37,815 nucleotides of DNA from Hymenobacter sp. (GCA_028288445.1 JAQBNT010000091.1:1-37815), one strand, 5' to 3'; numbered from the stretch's first letter, positions 7,227 to 16,491 are shown. Program-made: numbers and translations. The notes: generated from the sequence alone by a model not told the origin.

Positions 7227-8357
7227 ATGAAGGTGCGCTTGCTGCTCTTGTATTTTGGAATCGGGGTGCTGGGCAGTGCCCCGGCCCGTGCCCAGGCCCC
7301 CGCGCCGCCGCGCTACTGCAACTTGGTGATGGAAGGCGGCGGCATCCGGGGCATTGCCTACGGCGGGGCCCTGCTGGAGCTGGAGCAGCGCGGCGTGCTG
7401 GCCGGCCTGCGGCGGGTGGGCGGCACCTCGGCAGGGGCCATTCAGGCGGCGCTGCTGGCGGTGGGCTACTCGGCCCAGGAAATTATCGACGTGGTGAACG
7501 CCACGCCCGTGCAGCGGCTCAATGACGGCCGGTTCATCTTCTTCGGCGGCACGCACCGGCTGGTGAAGGAGTACGGCTGGTACCGGGGCGACGAGTTCAG
7601 CACCTACCTGGGCGAGCTGGTGGCCCGCAAAACCCGGAACGCCCACCTCACCTTGGGGGAACTGCACGCGCTGGCCCAGAAAGAGCCCACCCGCTTCCGC
7701 GACCTCTACACCACGGGCACCAACCTCACCACCCAGCGCGTGCAGGTGTTCAGCCACGAAACCACCCCCACCATGCGCGTGGCCGATGCCGTGCGCATCA
7801 GCATGAGCATTCCCCTCTACTTCCGGGCGGTGCTGCTCGATGCGGAGAACAAGGTCATCACCGGTACGCCCGCGCCCGGCCAGCCCGTGCAGGTACTCGT
7901 GGACGGCGGCCTGCTGGCCAACTACCCCATCTCCTTATTTGACCATCCGCGCTACCGGCCCGCCGGTACCCAGGAAGGCGCTGCAACAATTTCGGGTGCA
8001 ACAAATAAAATTGTTGCACCCGAAATTGTTGCAGCGCTGGCCGGGCCGGGTGGCATTTTCAACCCCGAAACCCTGGGCCTGCGCCTCGACCGCGCCGAGC
8101 AGATTCCGCTGGATGGTGCGCCCGCCGGCCGCCGGCAGCTGGCCCCCTACGACATCACCGATTTCAACACCTACATGGGCGCGCTCTACACCGTGGCCCT
8201 CGAAAACCTCAACCCCGTGCAGCCCGCCGATTGGCAGCGCACCATCAGCATCGACTTTCTGAACTTTAGCCCAAAAATCAAGCGGATTTCGGATGCCCAG
8301 AAAAAGCAGCTGATGGACAGCGGCAGGAAGGGCGCACAGGCGTTTTTTAACAAATAG
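7227..8357 (+). CDS. Secreted patatin-like phospholipase carrying an in-frame palindrome
   Basis: A 376-aa patatin-family lipid acyl hydrolase. Residues 1-24 are a signal peptide ending in ARAQA, so the enzyme is exported. The catalytic parts are complete: glycine-rich oxyanion loop EGGGIRGIAYGG (36-47), nucleophile Ser68 in GTSAG, and the partner Asp226 in VDGGLLANYP. Residues 251-271 (GAATISGATNKIVAPEIVAAL) are encoded by a perfect 27-bp inverted repeat at 7978-8037 that is far more AT-rich than the rest of the gene. The insert is 60 bases long, keeps the frame, and falls after both catalytic motifs in what looks like a loop before NPETLGLRLD. The enzyme is therefore probably still active. 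Substrate is unknown. Confidence 0.9.
   Translation: MKVRLLLLYFGIGVLGSAPARAQAPAPPRYCNLVMEGGGIRGIAYGGALLELEQRGVLAGLRRVGGTSAGAIQAALLAVGYSAQEIIDVVNATPVQRLNDGRFIFFGGTHRLVKEYGWYRGDEFSTYLGELVARKTRNAHLTLGELHALAQKEPTRFRDLYTTGTNLTTQRVQVFSHETTPTMRVADAVRISMSIPLYFRAVLLDAENKVITGTPAPGQPVQVLVDGGLLANYPISLFDHPRYRPAGTQEGAATISGATNKIVAPEIVAALAGPGGIFNPETLGLRLDRAEQIPLDGAPAGRRQLAPYDITDFNTYMGALYTVALENLNPVQPADWQRTISIDFLNFSPKIKRISDAQKKQLMDSGRKGAQAFFNK
7978..8037. repeat. Perfect 27-bp inverted repeat inside the patatin coding sequence
   Basis: The arm 7978-8004 is exactly complementary to 8011-8037, with a 6-base ATAAAA loop. The 60 bases equal 20 codons and keep the frame. Within each arm GCAACAA occurs at or near the end. 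The sequence is AT-richer than the gene around it and looks like an inserted element. In the mRNA it would form a very stable hairpin in mid-message. Confidence 0.95.
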
Positions 8358-8372
8358 ACCTAATATTAGAAC

Positions 8373-8474
8373 TGTTATCCTGAGCGGAGCGAAGGACCTT
8401 ATCACATTAGAACAGTTTGCAGTAATTCTGACGGTGCAAACGTGATAAGGTCCTTCGCTCCGCTCAGGATGACA
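8373..8474. repeat. Palindromic intergenic element (TGTCATCCTGAGC family)
   Basis: Arms 8373-8405 and 8442-8474 pair over 33 bases with one mismatch (28 bp perfect), around a 36-base centre. The ends read TGTTATCCTGAG and CTCAGGATGACA. It fills most of the 154-bp spacer between the patatin stop and kbl. The right arm shares GTGATAAGGTCCTTCG with the element at 16374-16478. No ORF is present, so any mobility would depend on other proteins. Confidence 0.85.
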
Positions 8475-8511
8475 GCCGACAACCACTAATCCACCAACCC
8501 ACCACCACCAT

Positions 8512-9708
8512 ATGTACGCCACTCTCCAGCCCGACCTCACCCAGCAGCTTCAGGAAATCAAGGATGCCGGCCTTTTCAAAAAAGAGCGCATCATCACCTC
8601 GCCCCAGGGCGCGGAGATTGAAACCGACGAAGCCGGCGAAGTGCTGAACTTCTGCGCCAACAATTACCTGGGCCTGAGCTCGCACCCCGAGGTCATCAAG
8701 GCCGCTAAAGAAGCCATTGATACGCACGGCTACGGCATGAGCTCGGTGCGCTTCATCTGCGGCACGCAGGACATTCACAAGGAGCTGGAAGCAAAGCTGG
8801 CCGAATTTCTGGGCACCGAGGACACCATCCTCTACGCGGCGGCTTTCGATGCCAATGGCGGGGTATTTGAGCCGCTGTTTAATGAGCAGGACGCCATTAT
8901 TTCGGATGCCCTGAACCACGCCAGCATCATCGACGGGGTGCGCCTGTGCAAGGCCCAGCGCTACCGCTACGCCCACAACGACATGGCCGACCTGGAAAAG
9001 CAGCTCCAGGACGCCGTGGCCAAGGGCACGCGCCACCGCATCATCGTCACCGACGGCTCGTTCTCGATGGACGGCACCATCGCGCAGCTCGACAAAATCT
9101 GCGACCTGGCCGATAAATACCAGGCCCTGGTGATGGTGGACGAGTGCCACAGCAGCGGCTTCCTGGGCAAAACCGGCCGGGGCACCCACGAGTACCGCAA
9201 CGTGATGGGCCGCGTCGACATCATCACCGGCACGCTGGGCAAGGCGCTGGGCGGGGCCATGGGCGGCTTCACCTCGGCCCGCAAGGAAATTGTGGACATG
9301 CTGCGCCAGCGCAGCCGCCCCTACCTGTTCTCGAACACGCTGGCTCCCGCCATCGTGGGCGCTTCTTTGCGCGTACTGGAATTGCTCACGGAAAGCACCG
9401 CGCTGCGCGACAAGCTCGAAGAGAACACCAAGTACTTCCGCGAAAAGATGACGGCCGCCGGCTTCGACATCACGCCCGGCGAGCACCCCATCGTGCCCGT
9501 CATGCTGTACGATGCCAAGCTGGCCCAGGAATTCGCGGCCCGCATGCTCACGGAGGGCATTTACGTGGTGGGCTTCTACTACCCCGTGGTGCCGCAGGGC
9601 AAGGCCCGCATCCGGGTGCAGCTCAGCGCCGGACATAGCCGCGAGCACCTGGACAAGGCCATTGCCGCCTTCACCAAAGTAGGCAAAGAGCTGGAAGTGC
9701 TGAAATAG
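8512..9708 (+). CDS. kbl: Glycine C-acetyltransferase (2-amino-3-ketobutyrate CoA ligase)
   Basis: A 398-aa PLP enzyme of the alpha-oxoamine synthase family that converts 2-amino-3-ketobutyrate and CoA into glycine and acetyl-CoA, the second step of threonine breakdown. The PLP lysine is Lys244 in [10 protein letters not shown], with Asp210 and His213 in [19 protein letters not shown]; the length and lysine position match the E. coli enzyme. The ATG at 8512 follows a palindromic element; no promoter box is obvious, so the promoter may lie within or before that element. The first pathway enzyme, the SDR-type threonine dehydrogenase, is encoded at 5609-6601 on the other strand. A strong terminator follows. 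Confidence 0.96.
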   Translation: MYATLQPDLTQQLQEIKDAGLFKKERIITSPQGAEIETDEAGEVLNFCANNYLGLSSHPEVIKAAKEAIDTHGYGMSSVRFICGTQDIHKELEAKLAEFLGTEDTILYAAAFDANGGVFEPLFNEQDAIISDALNHASIIDGVRLCKAQRYRYAHNDMADLEKQLQDAVAKGTRHRIIVTDGSFSMDGTIAQLDKICDLADKYQALVMVDECHSSGFLGKTGRGTHEYRNVMGRVDIITGTLGKALGGAMGGFTSARKEIVDMLRQRSRPYLFSNTLAPAIVGASLRVLELLTESTALRDKLEENTKYFREKMTAAGFDITPGEHPIVPVMLYDAKLAQEFAARMLTEGIYVVGFYYPVVPQGKARIRVQLSAGHSREHLDKAIAAFTKVGKELEVLK

Positions 9709-9751
9709 CTGCTGGGCTCAATCAGTCGCTGAACCCGTTTTATTGACCACA

Positions 9752-9787
9752 AAAAAGCCCCGCCGGCAGCTGCCAGCGGGGCTTTTT
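9752..9787. terminator. Bidirectional terminator between kbl and the large T9SS gene
   Basis: AAAAAGCCCCGC at 9752-9763 pairs with GCGGGGCTTTTT at 9776-9787, and the 12-base centre is itself partly palindromic (GGCAGCTGCC). T-runs on both strands serve the two convergent genes. Confidence 0.9.
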
Positions 9788-9807
9788 GCTTGGCGCGAGG
9801 CGCTAAA

Positions 9808-12800
9808 CTAGTCGCGTACCACGCGCTGGGTCAGCACGCCTTCGGTCGTTTTCACGCGGAAGGTGTACACGCCCGAAGCCAGGTGGCCCAGGTTCAGCGA
9901 GGCCGAGCCGGGGGCGATGGTGCCCGTGTGCACCACCTGGCCCAGCGCGTTCAGCACCACCAGCTGCGAGGCCGTGGCGCGGGGGCCGCGCAGCTCCAGC
10001 ATGAGGCTGCCGTTGGGCGTGGGGTTGGGGTACACCAGCAGGCTCACGCCCGTGAGCGCGGCCGTTTGCGTAGCCGTTATCACCACCGCCACCGCGTTGG
10101 ACGGGGCCGAGGCGCAACCCGAGGTCGAAGTCACGACCACGGTGTAGCTGCCGTTCGGCGAGCCCACCGGGAGCAGCAGCGTGTTGCTGGTGCCGGGCGC
10201 GGCCACCGCCACGCCGTTGAGGAAGAACTGATAGGTGACCCCGGCCAGGGCCGGCGTGCTCAGCAGCACACCACCCGGCTGGGGCGTAGCGGTGAGCGTG
10301 GGCGTTATCACCCCGAAGCTGATGGTGATGGTGGTGCTGGCCGATGCGCCGTTGCACGCGCCCGAGGTCGCCACCGTGTTGAGGATGGTGTAGGTGCCGT
10401 CGCTGGTGGCGGTGGCCAGGTTGATGGCACCCGTGGTCGGGTTCACGCTCAGGCCCAGGCCCGTGGTGGAGAACGTGCCGGACACCGCGCCGGGGGCCAG
10501 CACCGGCAGCACCGGCGTGGTCGAGCCCGTGCAATACGTGCCGGCGGGGTAGCTGAAGACCGCGTTGGGCGGCGTAGCCAGCGTCAGCACCACCTGCCCC
10601 GTCGAGGTGCACGGAGCCGAGGGGCCGGTGGGCGTCAGCGTAAGGGTCACGGTGCCGGCGGTTACGTCGGCGGCCGAGGGCGTGTAGGTGGCGTTCAGCG
10701 TGGTGGCATTGGGCGAGAACGTGCCCGTGCCGCTGGTGGTGTAGGCAGCGCCCGTGGCCGAGCCGGCAATGGTGCCGGCCAGCTGGTACGGGGTCCGGCC
10801 GCAGCTGGTAGCAGCGGCCACCGGCAGCGAAGCCACCAGGCCCGGCGTCACGTTCACCACAATCGGGGTGCGCGCAGCCCCCACGCACTCGCTGCCGAGC
10901 ACCCAGTCGTAGAAATAGTAGTAGTACTGCGGGTAGCCCGAGAAGGTGTTGCCGGTGATGCTAACCGCCCCGCTGGGCGAGGTGTAAGGGTACGCGGCCC
11001 CGGCCGTGTTGCGGTACAGGCTGGCCGTGGAGCCCGTCGAGTTATGCGCCAGGCGCAGGCCCGTGCCGGCGGGCAGGGCAAAGTTCAGGGGCACGAACGT
11101 TTTCACGTTCAGGTCGGCCGCCGTGAAGGTGGCCTGATAGCTTTGCAGCACCGTGCCGGCGCTGCTTTGCAGCTGAATGTTGCTGATGCCGGCCGTGGTG
11201 GGGTACACGTACACCCCCGTGAGTACGGTGGGCGAGGTCACGTCGAACACCAGCGCGTAGGTCAGGTTGGTGCCACCACCGGCCCCAACGGCAGCATTAG
11301 TCAGCGGCCCCACCCGCTCCGAGCCGCCGGTGAAGGCTTCGGCGTAGTAGGTGGTGTTGGCCGTGAGGGCCGGCGTCACGAAGGGGTTGCCGGTGCCGAT
11401 GGCCGTGCCGCCGGTAGCCGCCGCGAAGTAGCGCACCGAAACGCCCGTGGGCACCGTGGCCGAGAGCGTGGCCGTGCCGCCCGCGCAGGTGCCGAGCGGC
11501 GAGGGAGCCGTCGTAATCACCGGGTTGTTCACCGTGATGGCGGCCACGTTGCTGTAGGCGGTGTTGGTGTTGCAGGTGTTGCGCACGCGGTAGTAGGTGG
11601 TGCTGGTGAGCACGGGCGTGGTGTACGTGGCCGCCGTAGCACCGGCAATGTCCGTGAAGGTGCCGGTGGCGCTGCTGCTGCTCTGGAACTGCGTGGTGCC
11701 GTTGGAGGCCCCGGCCAGCACCAGCGTGGCGCTGCCGCTCACGCAGATGCTGGAGGCCGCAGGGGCCAGCACACCGGCCACCGGGGCCACCACCGTGCGG
11801 GTAGCGGCGGGCGTCAGCACGTTGTTGGCGGTGTTGGCATCGCCCACCACGGTCGCCGTCACGGCAAACGAGTAAGCGCCCAGCGTGGTCATGTTCAGCG
11901 TGCCGGTCAGGGGCACGCTCAGGGTCGCGCCGCTGGCCAGGGTGCCCGTGCTCGCGGTGCCCGTGAGGGTCTGGGTAGTGCCGCCGGGCAGCGTCACGAC
12001 CACCGATACCGTAGCCGGCGTGGTGGCGAAGTTGAGGGTGGAAGCCCCCGCGTTGCGAATCTGCACCACCACTGCCTCGGTGGCGCTGTAGCAGCTCGTG
12101 CCCGTGGCGGGGCCCAGCAGGGCCACCGGGGTCACGTCCACGCCCACCGGCGTAAACTCATACGCGCCCAGGTCGGGCGTCGCGCCCCGGGTGGCGCCCG
12201 TGATGTCGTCGGTCACGCGGGTGAGCGGCGTGCCGGCGTTGTTGAGCAGCACGTTGCCCGGCAGCAGGTTGCCGGTGCCGGCCCCCGCGAATACGGGGTC
12301 CACCGAAATGCTGTTCTGGTCGAACGCGCCGCTGTTGGCGGCCTGCAGGTTGGCCAGCGTCGCGAGGGCACCGCTGTAGTAGCCCACGTTGCCGTTGGGC
12401 ACGTAAATGTCGTTGTAGTTGCTGCTGGCCGGGGCCGTGGAGTAGTACACGCCGTACTTGGTGCCCGTGCTGGGCCGGGTGATGCTCACTACGTTGTTCT
12501 TCACCTCGGCGCTGGCCCCGGAGTTGTAGATGCCGTAGGTGGTGTTGGTGCCGGCCGACTGGTCGTCGGCGCTGATGGAGTTGTGGTAGATGCGGGTGAA
12601 CGCCGCGCCCGAATTGTAGATGAGGTACTGCGTGCCCGCGCCGTTGAGGTTGTAGAGCACGTTGTTCACCACGTCGTTGGTGGTGGTGGCCGTGGCCCCG
12701 GTGCCGGTAGCCAGGTAAATGCCGTACAGGGTGCTGGTCGACGCCGGGTTGCCCGTGAACGGGTCGTGCAGGCGGTTTTTCTCGATGGCCTGGCCGCGCG

Positions 12801-14199
12801 ACGTGCCGAAGGTGTAGATGCCGTAGAAGGTGCTGGGGTTGGTGCGCAGCGTGCGGCTCACGTCGTTGCCAATAAACTGCGCGCCGTCCTGGTACCCCGA
12901 GTAAATCCCGTAGGTATAGAAGTCGCGCACGTTGTTGTTCCGCACAATGTTGCCCGTGTTCAGCGAAGTCGCGGTGTTGCCATACAGCGAGATGCCGTAG
13001 TAGCCCCCGTTGATGGTATTGCCCTCGATGGTCAGGTTGTTGGCCGAGTTGCCGGCGGTAGCCGCACTGGCCGTCGAGCCATTCACCACAATTCCCGCAA
13101 AGTTGGTGACCGTGGCGGCAATGTCCGTGTTGATGGTGTTGTTGGTGATGCGGTCGTTGTCGGCCGCGTTGGTCAGCAGCACGCCGTAGCCGTAGGTGCC
13201 GCTGGTGCCGGTGCCGCCGGTCGCATCAATGTTCAGGTTGTTGATGGTGGTGTAGTCGGTGCCGTTGAGCTGCACCACCGCCCGCTGGTTGGGGTTGTTC
13301 GAAGCGTACCGGATGGTGCGCCCGCCGCCGTTCACCACAATGGTGTTGGTGGCGCTGGTGCCGGCCACGTCCCCCAGCAGAAACTGCTCGGTGTACGGGC
13401 CGCCCGTCACCGCAAAGGTGACCGGGCCGTTGATGCCGTCCAGGCTCAGGCGGATAGCCACATCGGTGAAGCTGGTGAAGTTGGTACCCGCCGTGGGCAA
13501 GGCATTATTAATGGTAAAAGCCCCGCTGATGGGGCTGGGCACCCGGCTGGTGACCCCGATGTTGTCAAGTACCGCCGGGGGCTGCACCCCTCCCGAACCA
13601 TCGTTGCGCCAGGTAAAAATCAGGCGCTGGGTGGTGCCCGCTACGCTGGCCGGCAGCACCAGCCGGGTCTGGCCAAAAGCCGTCTGCAGGTTGAGCTGAG
13701 CCAATACCGTGACGCTGGTAGTGGCCGGAATGGTGCCACCCACCGGCGTAAACGTAGTAGGGGCCAGCTGCACCAGCACGTAGTCTAAGGTGCTTTCGCC
13801 CGCCGCTTTCCAGTCGAACGCCAGTTGCACTGCCGTTTGCCCGGCCGGAAAGGTCACATCGCGGTATAAGTGCGAAACCGAGGCGGTGGTGATGGTGTAG
13901 GCATTGCTTACCCCTGCATCATTGGAGATGTAAGCCGACCTGGTACCCCCAGTGGTGGGGCCGTTGCCGCCCACCGTACCCACGGCCCACTGGTTGATGT
14001 TGGTGGCCGCCCCGTTGACGAGCGTGAAGCTGTTGGTAGCGCCTTCAAAGTCTTCAGTGAAGACCGTGGTGGTCTGGGCCTGGGCCCCTAAGCCCCCCAG
14101 AAGCAGGAGCCCGGCACCCAACAGGCGCGTGAGCCGCTTTGGCGATGACAGGGCACGGAGCAGCAACCCCTGCTGCTCGCGGAGTAAGTTTTTGTGCAT
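9808..14199 (-). CDS. Large secreted T9SS cargo protein with beta-helix and Ig-like domains
   Basis: A 1463-aa exported surface or secreted protein. Residues 1-42 are a signal peptide (long charged start, then LLGAGLLLLGGLGAQAQ). Residues about 45-225 form a jelly-roll/MAM-like module (VFTEDFEGATNSFTLVNG). About 250-690 is a right-handed beta-helix with many N-N-T-I and Y-G-I-Y turns (NNLTIEGNTINGGYYGISLY), closing with TPDLGAYEF. About 690-1380 holds beta-rich CARDB/Ig-like modules. Residues about 1385-1463 are a T9SS type A sorting domain (SLLVYPNPTPNGSLMLEL ... GVYTFRVKTTEGVLTQRVV). The ATG at 14199 was chosen because it gives the signal peptide; the frame remains open to 14469 with non-coding-like sequence. 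Its function may be adhesion or polysaccharide binding; no catalytic motif is evident. A long antisense open frame over it is a GC artefact. Confidence 0.9.
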   Translation of the reverse strand: MHKNLLREQQGLLLRALSSPKRLTRLLGAGLLLLGGLGAQAQTTTVFTEDFEGATNSFTLVNGAATNINQWAVGTVGGNGPTTGGTRSAYISNDAGVSNAYTITTASVSHLYRDVTFPAGQTAVQLAFDWKAAGESTLDYVLVQLAPTTFTPVGGTIPATTSVTVLAQLNLQTAFGQTRLVLPASVAGTTQRLIFTWRNDGSGGVQPPAVLDNIGVTSRVPSPISGAFTINNALPTAGTNFTSFTDVAIRLSLDGINGPVTFAVTGGPYTEQFLLGDVAGTSATNTIVVNGGGRTIRYASNNPNQRAVVQLNGTDYTTINNLNIDATGGTGTSGTYGYGVLLTNAADNDRITNNTINTDIAATVTNFAGIVVNGSTASAATAGNSANNLTIEGNTINGGYYGISLYGNTATSLNTGNIVRNNNVRDFYTYGIYSGYQDGAQFIGNDVSRTLRTNPSTFYGIYTFGTSRGQAIEKNRLHDPFTGNPASTSTLYGIYLATGTGATATTTNDVVNNVLYNLNGAGTQYLIYNSGAAFTRIYHNSISADDQSAGTNTTYGIYNSGASAEVKNNVVSITRPSTGTKYGVYYSTAPASSNYNDIYVPNGNVGYYSGALATLANLQAANSGAFDQNSISVDPVFAGAGTGNLLPGNVLLNNAGTPLTRVTDDITGATRGATPDLGAYEFTPVGVDVTPVALLGPATGTSCYSATEAVVVQIRNAGASTLNFATTPATVSVVVTLPGGTTQTLTGTASTGTLASGATLSVPLTGTLNMTTLGAYSFAVTATVVGDANTANNVLTPAATRTVVAPVAGVLAPAASSICVSGSATLVLAGASNGTTQFQSSSSATGTFTDIAGATAATYTTPVLTSTTYYRVRNTCNTNTAYSNVAAITVNNPVITTAPSPLGTCAGGTATLSATVPTGVSVRYFAAATGGTAIGTGNPFVTPALTANTTYYAEAFTGGSERVGPLTNAAVGAGGGTNLTYALVFDVTSPTVLTGVYVYPTTAGISNIQLQSSAGTVLQSYQATFTAADLNVKTFVPLNFALPAGTGLRLAHNSTGSTASLYRNTAGAAYPYTSPSGAVSITGNTFSGYPQYYYYFYDWVLGSECVGAARTPIVVNVTPGLVASLPVAAATSCGRTPYQLAGTIAGSATGAAYTTSGTGTFSPNATTLNATYTPSAADVTAGTVTLTLTPTGPSAPCTSTGQVVLTLATPPNAVFSYPAGTYCTGSTTPVLPVLAPGAVSGTFSTTGLGLSVNPTTGAINLATATSDGTYTILNTVATSGACNGASASTTITISFGVITPTLTATPQPGGVLLSTPALAGVTYQFFLNGVAVAAPGTSNTLLLPVGSPNGSYTVVVTSTSGCASAPSNAVAVVITATQTAALTGVSLLVYPNPTPNGSLMLELRGPRATASQLVVLNALGQVVHTGTIAPGSASLNLGHLASGVYTFRVKTTEGVLTQRVVRD

Positions 14200-14544
14200 A
14201 AGACAAAAGAGTAAAATGAATGAATACGAGGGTGAAGAAGGGGGGATGAACAAAAAAGCAACCGGGTGGTAGCGCAACAAACCGAAACTGTTCCGGGCCT
14301 GGTGGTCAGTTGAATTTGGCTTACGAAGGCGGTGGGTGAATCGCACCAAAACACAACTACCTGAAAGGCACAGCACAGACCGCTCCAAGAAATGTAAAAA
14401 CGAAAAGCACAGAAACCTAATCAGTAGCGAACCGCCACCGGCACCAGCAACCGCCAGGCACCACACCAAGCACCTAATTACAACTCAGCTATGCCCCAGC
14501 AAGCAGTTTATTGGGGTCTGCCCTATCTGCCAACCTCGGGGCCG
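14200..14544. other. 345-bp spacer without a gene, upstream of the T9SS gene
   Basis: The spacer lies between the cdaA stop and the T9SS start, both on the minus strand. It is AT-richer than its surroundings and purine/pyrimidine-skewed near 14210-14250. It must hold the T9SS promoter, but I find no perfect TAnnTTTG box, and I see no convincing ORF, repeat or terminator for cdaA. Confidence 0.5.
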
Positions 14545-15381
14545 CTAGCGGGCGGCAGTTTCGGCTTTGCGCGCAGCGCTGGCGGTGTTGGGGGCCGGGG
14601 CCAAGAGCCATTCGTTCAGGCGGGCGCGCAGCTCACCGGTGCCCAGGTTGCGATGCACCTCGCCGTGGCGCACGAGGCTCATGGCCCCGGTTTCCTCGCT
14701 CACCACGAGCACCACGGCGTCGGTGATTTCGCTCAGGCCGATGGCGGCGCGGTGGCGCAGGCCGAGGGAAGCGGGCACGTCGGGGTTTTCGCTCACGGGC
14801 AGGATGCAGCGGGCGGCCCGCAGGCGGCCGTTGGCCACAATCACGGCCCCGTCGTGCAGGGGCGAGGTTTTGTTGAAGATGGACAGCAGCAGGCGCTTGC
14901 TGATTTCGGCATCGAGCCGGTCGCCGGATTCGGCAAAAGCCGTGAGGTCCGAAGCCTGGGTGAAGCAGATGAGCGCGCCGGTGTATTTATTGGAGAGGCT
15001 TTTGGCGGCTTCCACAAAGGGGCCGATGGGCAGCGGGGCCACCTCGGCGGGGCGGCCCCAGGCCCAGCCGCGCATCCGCTCCAGGGCGGTGGCCTTGCCC
15101 ACGCTCAGCAAAAACCGCCGGATTTCCTGCTGAAACAAAATGATGCTGGCCAGCACCCCCACGCTCATAAACTGCCCCAGAATCTTGGTGAGCAGCTCCA
15201 TGCCCGTGGCCTTCACCACTAGATACAGCAGGTAGAACGACACCAGGCCCAGCGCCACATTCAGCGCCACCGAGCCGCGCAGGAGTTTATACAGCTGGTA
15301 CAACAGCACCGTCACCAGCAATACATCGGCCGCGTCAATCCAGCCGAAATGCAGGAAATTGATGGGGAATGGGCCGGTCAT
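14545..15381 (-). CDS. cdaA: Diadenylate cyclase CdaA
   Basis: A 278-aa membrane-bound enzyme that makes cyclic di-AMP from two ATP. Three N-terminal membrane helices (about 17-32, 38-56 and 70-84) are followed by a DisA_N catalytic domain from about 100. The catalytic signatures are complete: DGA at 177-179 in SPLHDGAVIV, RHR at 209-211 in LGLRHRAAIGLSE, and SEETG at 228-232. The start is the ATG at 15381, right before the first membrane helix; the frame is open further upstream only by overlap with folP in another frame. folP lies 106 bp upstream on the same strand, and folP-cdaA is a recurrent Bacteroidota arrangement. No CdaR-type regulator follows, as is usual for the phylum. Confidence 0.95.
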   Translation of the reverse strand: MTGPFPINFLHFGWIDAADVLLVTVLLYQLYKLLRGSVALNVALGLVSFYLLYLVVKATGMELLTKILGQFMSVGVLASIILFQQEIRRFLLSVGKATALERMRGWAWGRPAEVAPLPIGPFVEAAKSLSNKYTGALICFTQASDLTAFAESGDRLDAEISKRLLLSIFNKTSPLHDGAVIVANGRLRAARCILPVSENPDVPASLGLRHRAAIGLSEITDAVVLVVSEETGAMSLVRHGEVHRNLGTGELRARLNEWLLAPAPNTASAARKAETAAR

Positions 15382-15487
15382 CGGGTGGGGCTGAAAGAGG
15401 GCGGGCAATAGCGCGTCCGCTGCAAAAGAGGTGCGCCGGGCAGCGGCCGTTGCACGGCAGGGCTTCCCGCCCTTCAAATTACGGCCT

Positions 15488-16363
15488 TTATTCCGCCATT
15501 GGAAAGGTATTGGCAAATAATTGTATGGTTTGGCGGGCTTCGGCCACGTCGTGGGCACGCAGGAGCTTAGCGCCGCCTTGCAGGGCCACCATGTGCAGGG
15601 CCGTGGTGCCATTGAGGGCCGTTTCAGGGCCGAGGCCGAGGGGGCCGTACACCATCCGCTTGCGCGAGAGGGCGGCCAGCACGGGCAGGCCCAGCGCCTG
15701 CAATTCGGGCAGGCGGCGCAGCAGCTCGTGGCTTTGGGCGGCCGTTTTGGCAAAGCCGAAGCCGGGGTCGAGCAATACATCGACTACGCCCACGGCACGC
15801 AGGGCGGCTAAGCCGTCGCGAAAATAGCGGAGCAGCGTGAGCACCAGGTCGTCTTCGTAGTGCGTGAGCTTGCTCATGGTTTGGGGGGTGCCGCGCAGGT
15901 GCATCAGCACGTAGGGCACGCGCAGGCGGCCCACGGTGGCAAACATGGCGGGGTCGAGGGTACCGCCGCCCACGTCGTTCACCAGGTCGGCCCCGGCGTG
16001 CACAGCGGCTGCGGCCACGCCGGCCCGGAAGGTATCGGCGGAGAGAAAGGCCTGCGGGAATTCCCGGCGCAGGGCTTCCACGGCGGGCAGCAGGCGGTGG
16101 GTTTCTTCGGCTTCGGAAATATCCTCGGCACCGGGGCGGGTGCTGTAGGCCCCGAGGTCGAGCACGGCGGCCCCGGCGTGCAGCATGGCTTCGGCGCGGG
16201 CGAGGAGGTCGTGTTCGGAAGCCACGCGGCTGCCGGCGAAGAAGGAGTCGGGCGTGAGGTTGAGGATGCCCATCACCTGCGGCCGACGCAAATCGAGCAG
16301 GCGGCCGTGGGGGCTGTGGAGTGTATGGGCAGCAGAGTGAATAGACGGATGCTGAGAATGCAT
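15488..16363 (-). CDS. folP: Dihydropteroate synthase
   Basis: A 291-aa enzyme of folate synthesis that joins p-aminobenzoate to dihydropterin pyrophosphate, the target of sulfonamides. The family motifs are present in order: GILNLTPDSF (32-41), STRPGA (74-79), SADT with Asp110, Asn129-Asp130, DPGFGFAK (199-206), SRKR (233-236) and RAHDV (269-273). Compared with many family members, the usual GGESTRPG reads GAYSTRPG and the NDVSGG loop reads NDVGGG, small changes that keep the binding residues. The ATG at 16363 opens 11 bases from a palindromic element that fills the spacer to the divergent DUF1599 gene. cdaA follows downstream and is probably co-transcribed. Confidence 0.95.
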   Translation of the reverse strand: MHSQHPSIHSAAHTLHSPHGRLLDLRRPQVMGILNLTPDSFFAGSRVASEHDLLARAEAMLHAGAAVLDLGAYSTRPGAEDISEAEETHRLLPAVEALRREFPQAFLSADTFRAGVAAAAVHAGADLVNDVGGGTLDPAMFATVGRLRVPYVLMHLRGTPQTMSKLTHYEDDLVLTLLRYFRDGLAALRAVGVVDVLLDPGFGFAKTAAQSHELLRRLPELQALGLPVLAALSRKRMVYGPLGLGPETALNGTTALHMVALQGGAKLLRAHDVAEARQTIQLFANTFPMAE

Positions 16364-16373
16364 GGATTTACTT

Positions 16374-16478
16374 TGTCATGCTGAGGCACGAAGCATCTTA
16401 TCACGGCTGCGTGTTTTTGGAATCATTTACTCAGGCAGCACGGACGTGATAAGGTCCTTCGCGCTGCTCAGGATGACA
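16374..16478. repeat. Palindromic element filling the folP/DUF1599 divergent spacer
   Basis: The element begins TGTCATGCTGAG and ends CTCAGGATGACA; the outer arms and the inner TTATCACG/CGTGATAAG pair with several mismatches. It occupies 105 of the 128 bases between the divergent start codons of folP and the DUF1599 gene. It shares CGTGATAAGGTCCTTCG and the terminal sequence with the element at 8373-8474. Confidence 0.75.
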
Positions 16479-16491
16479 ATATTAAGTTGTC

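Noticed and set aside
9790..13788. A 1332-codon open frame on the plus strand
   Set aside because: It lies antisense to the T9SS gene, and its product is a Gly/Arg/Val/Ala-rich string without any domain. High GC removes stop codons from the complementary frame; the minus strand encodes a signal peptide and a sorting domain.
15382..15780. N-terminal extension of CdaA by 133 codons
   Set aside because: The extra part is the wrong-frame reading of the end of folP and the spacer; CdaA proteins start directly before the first membrane helix, at 15381.
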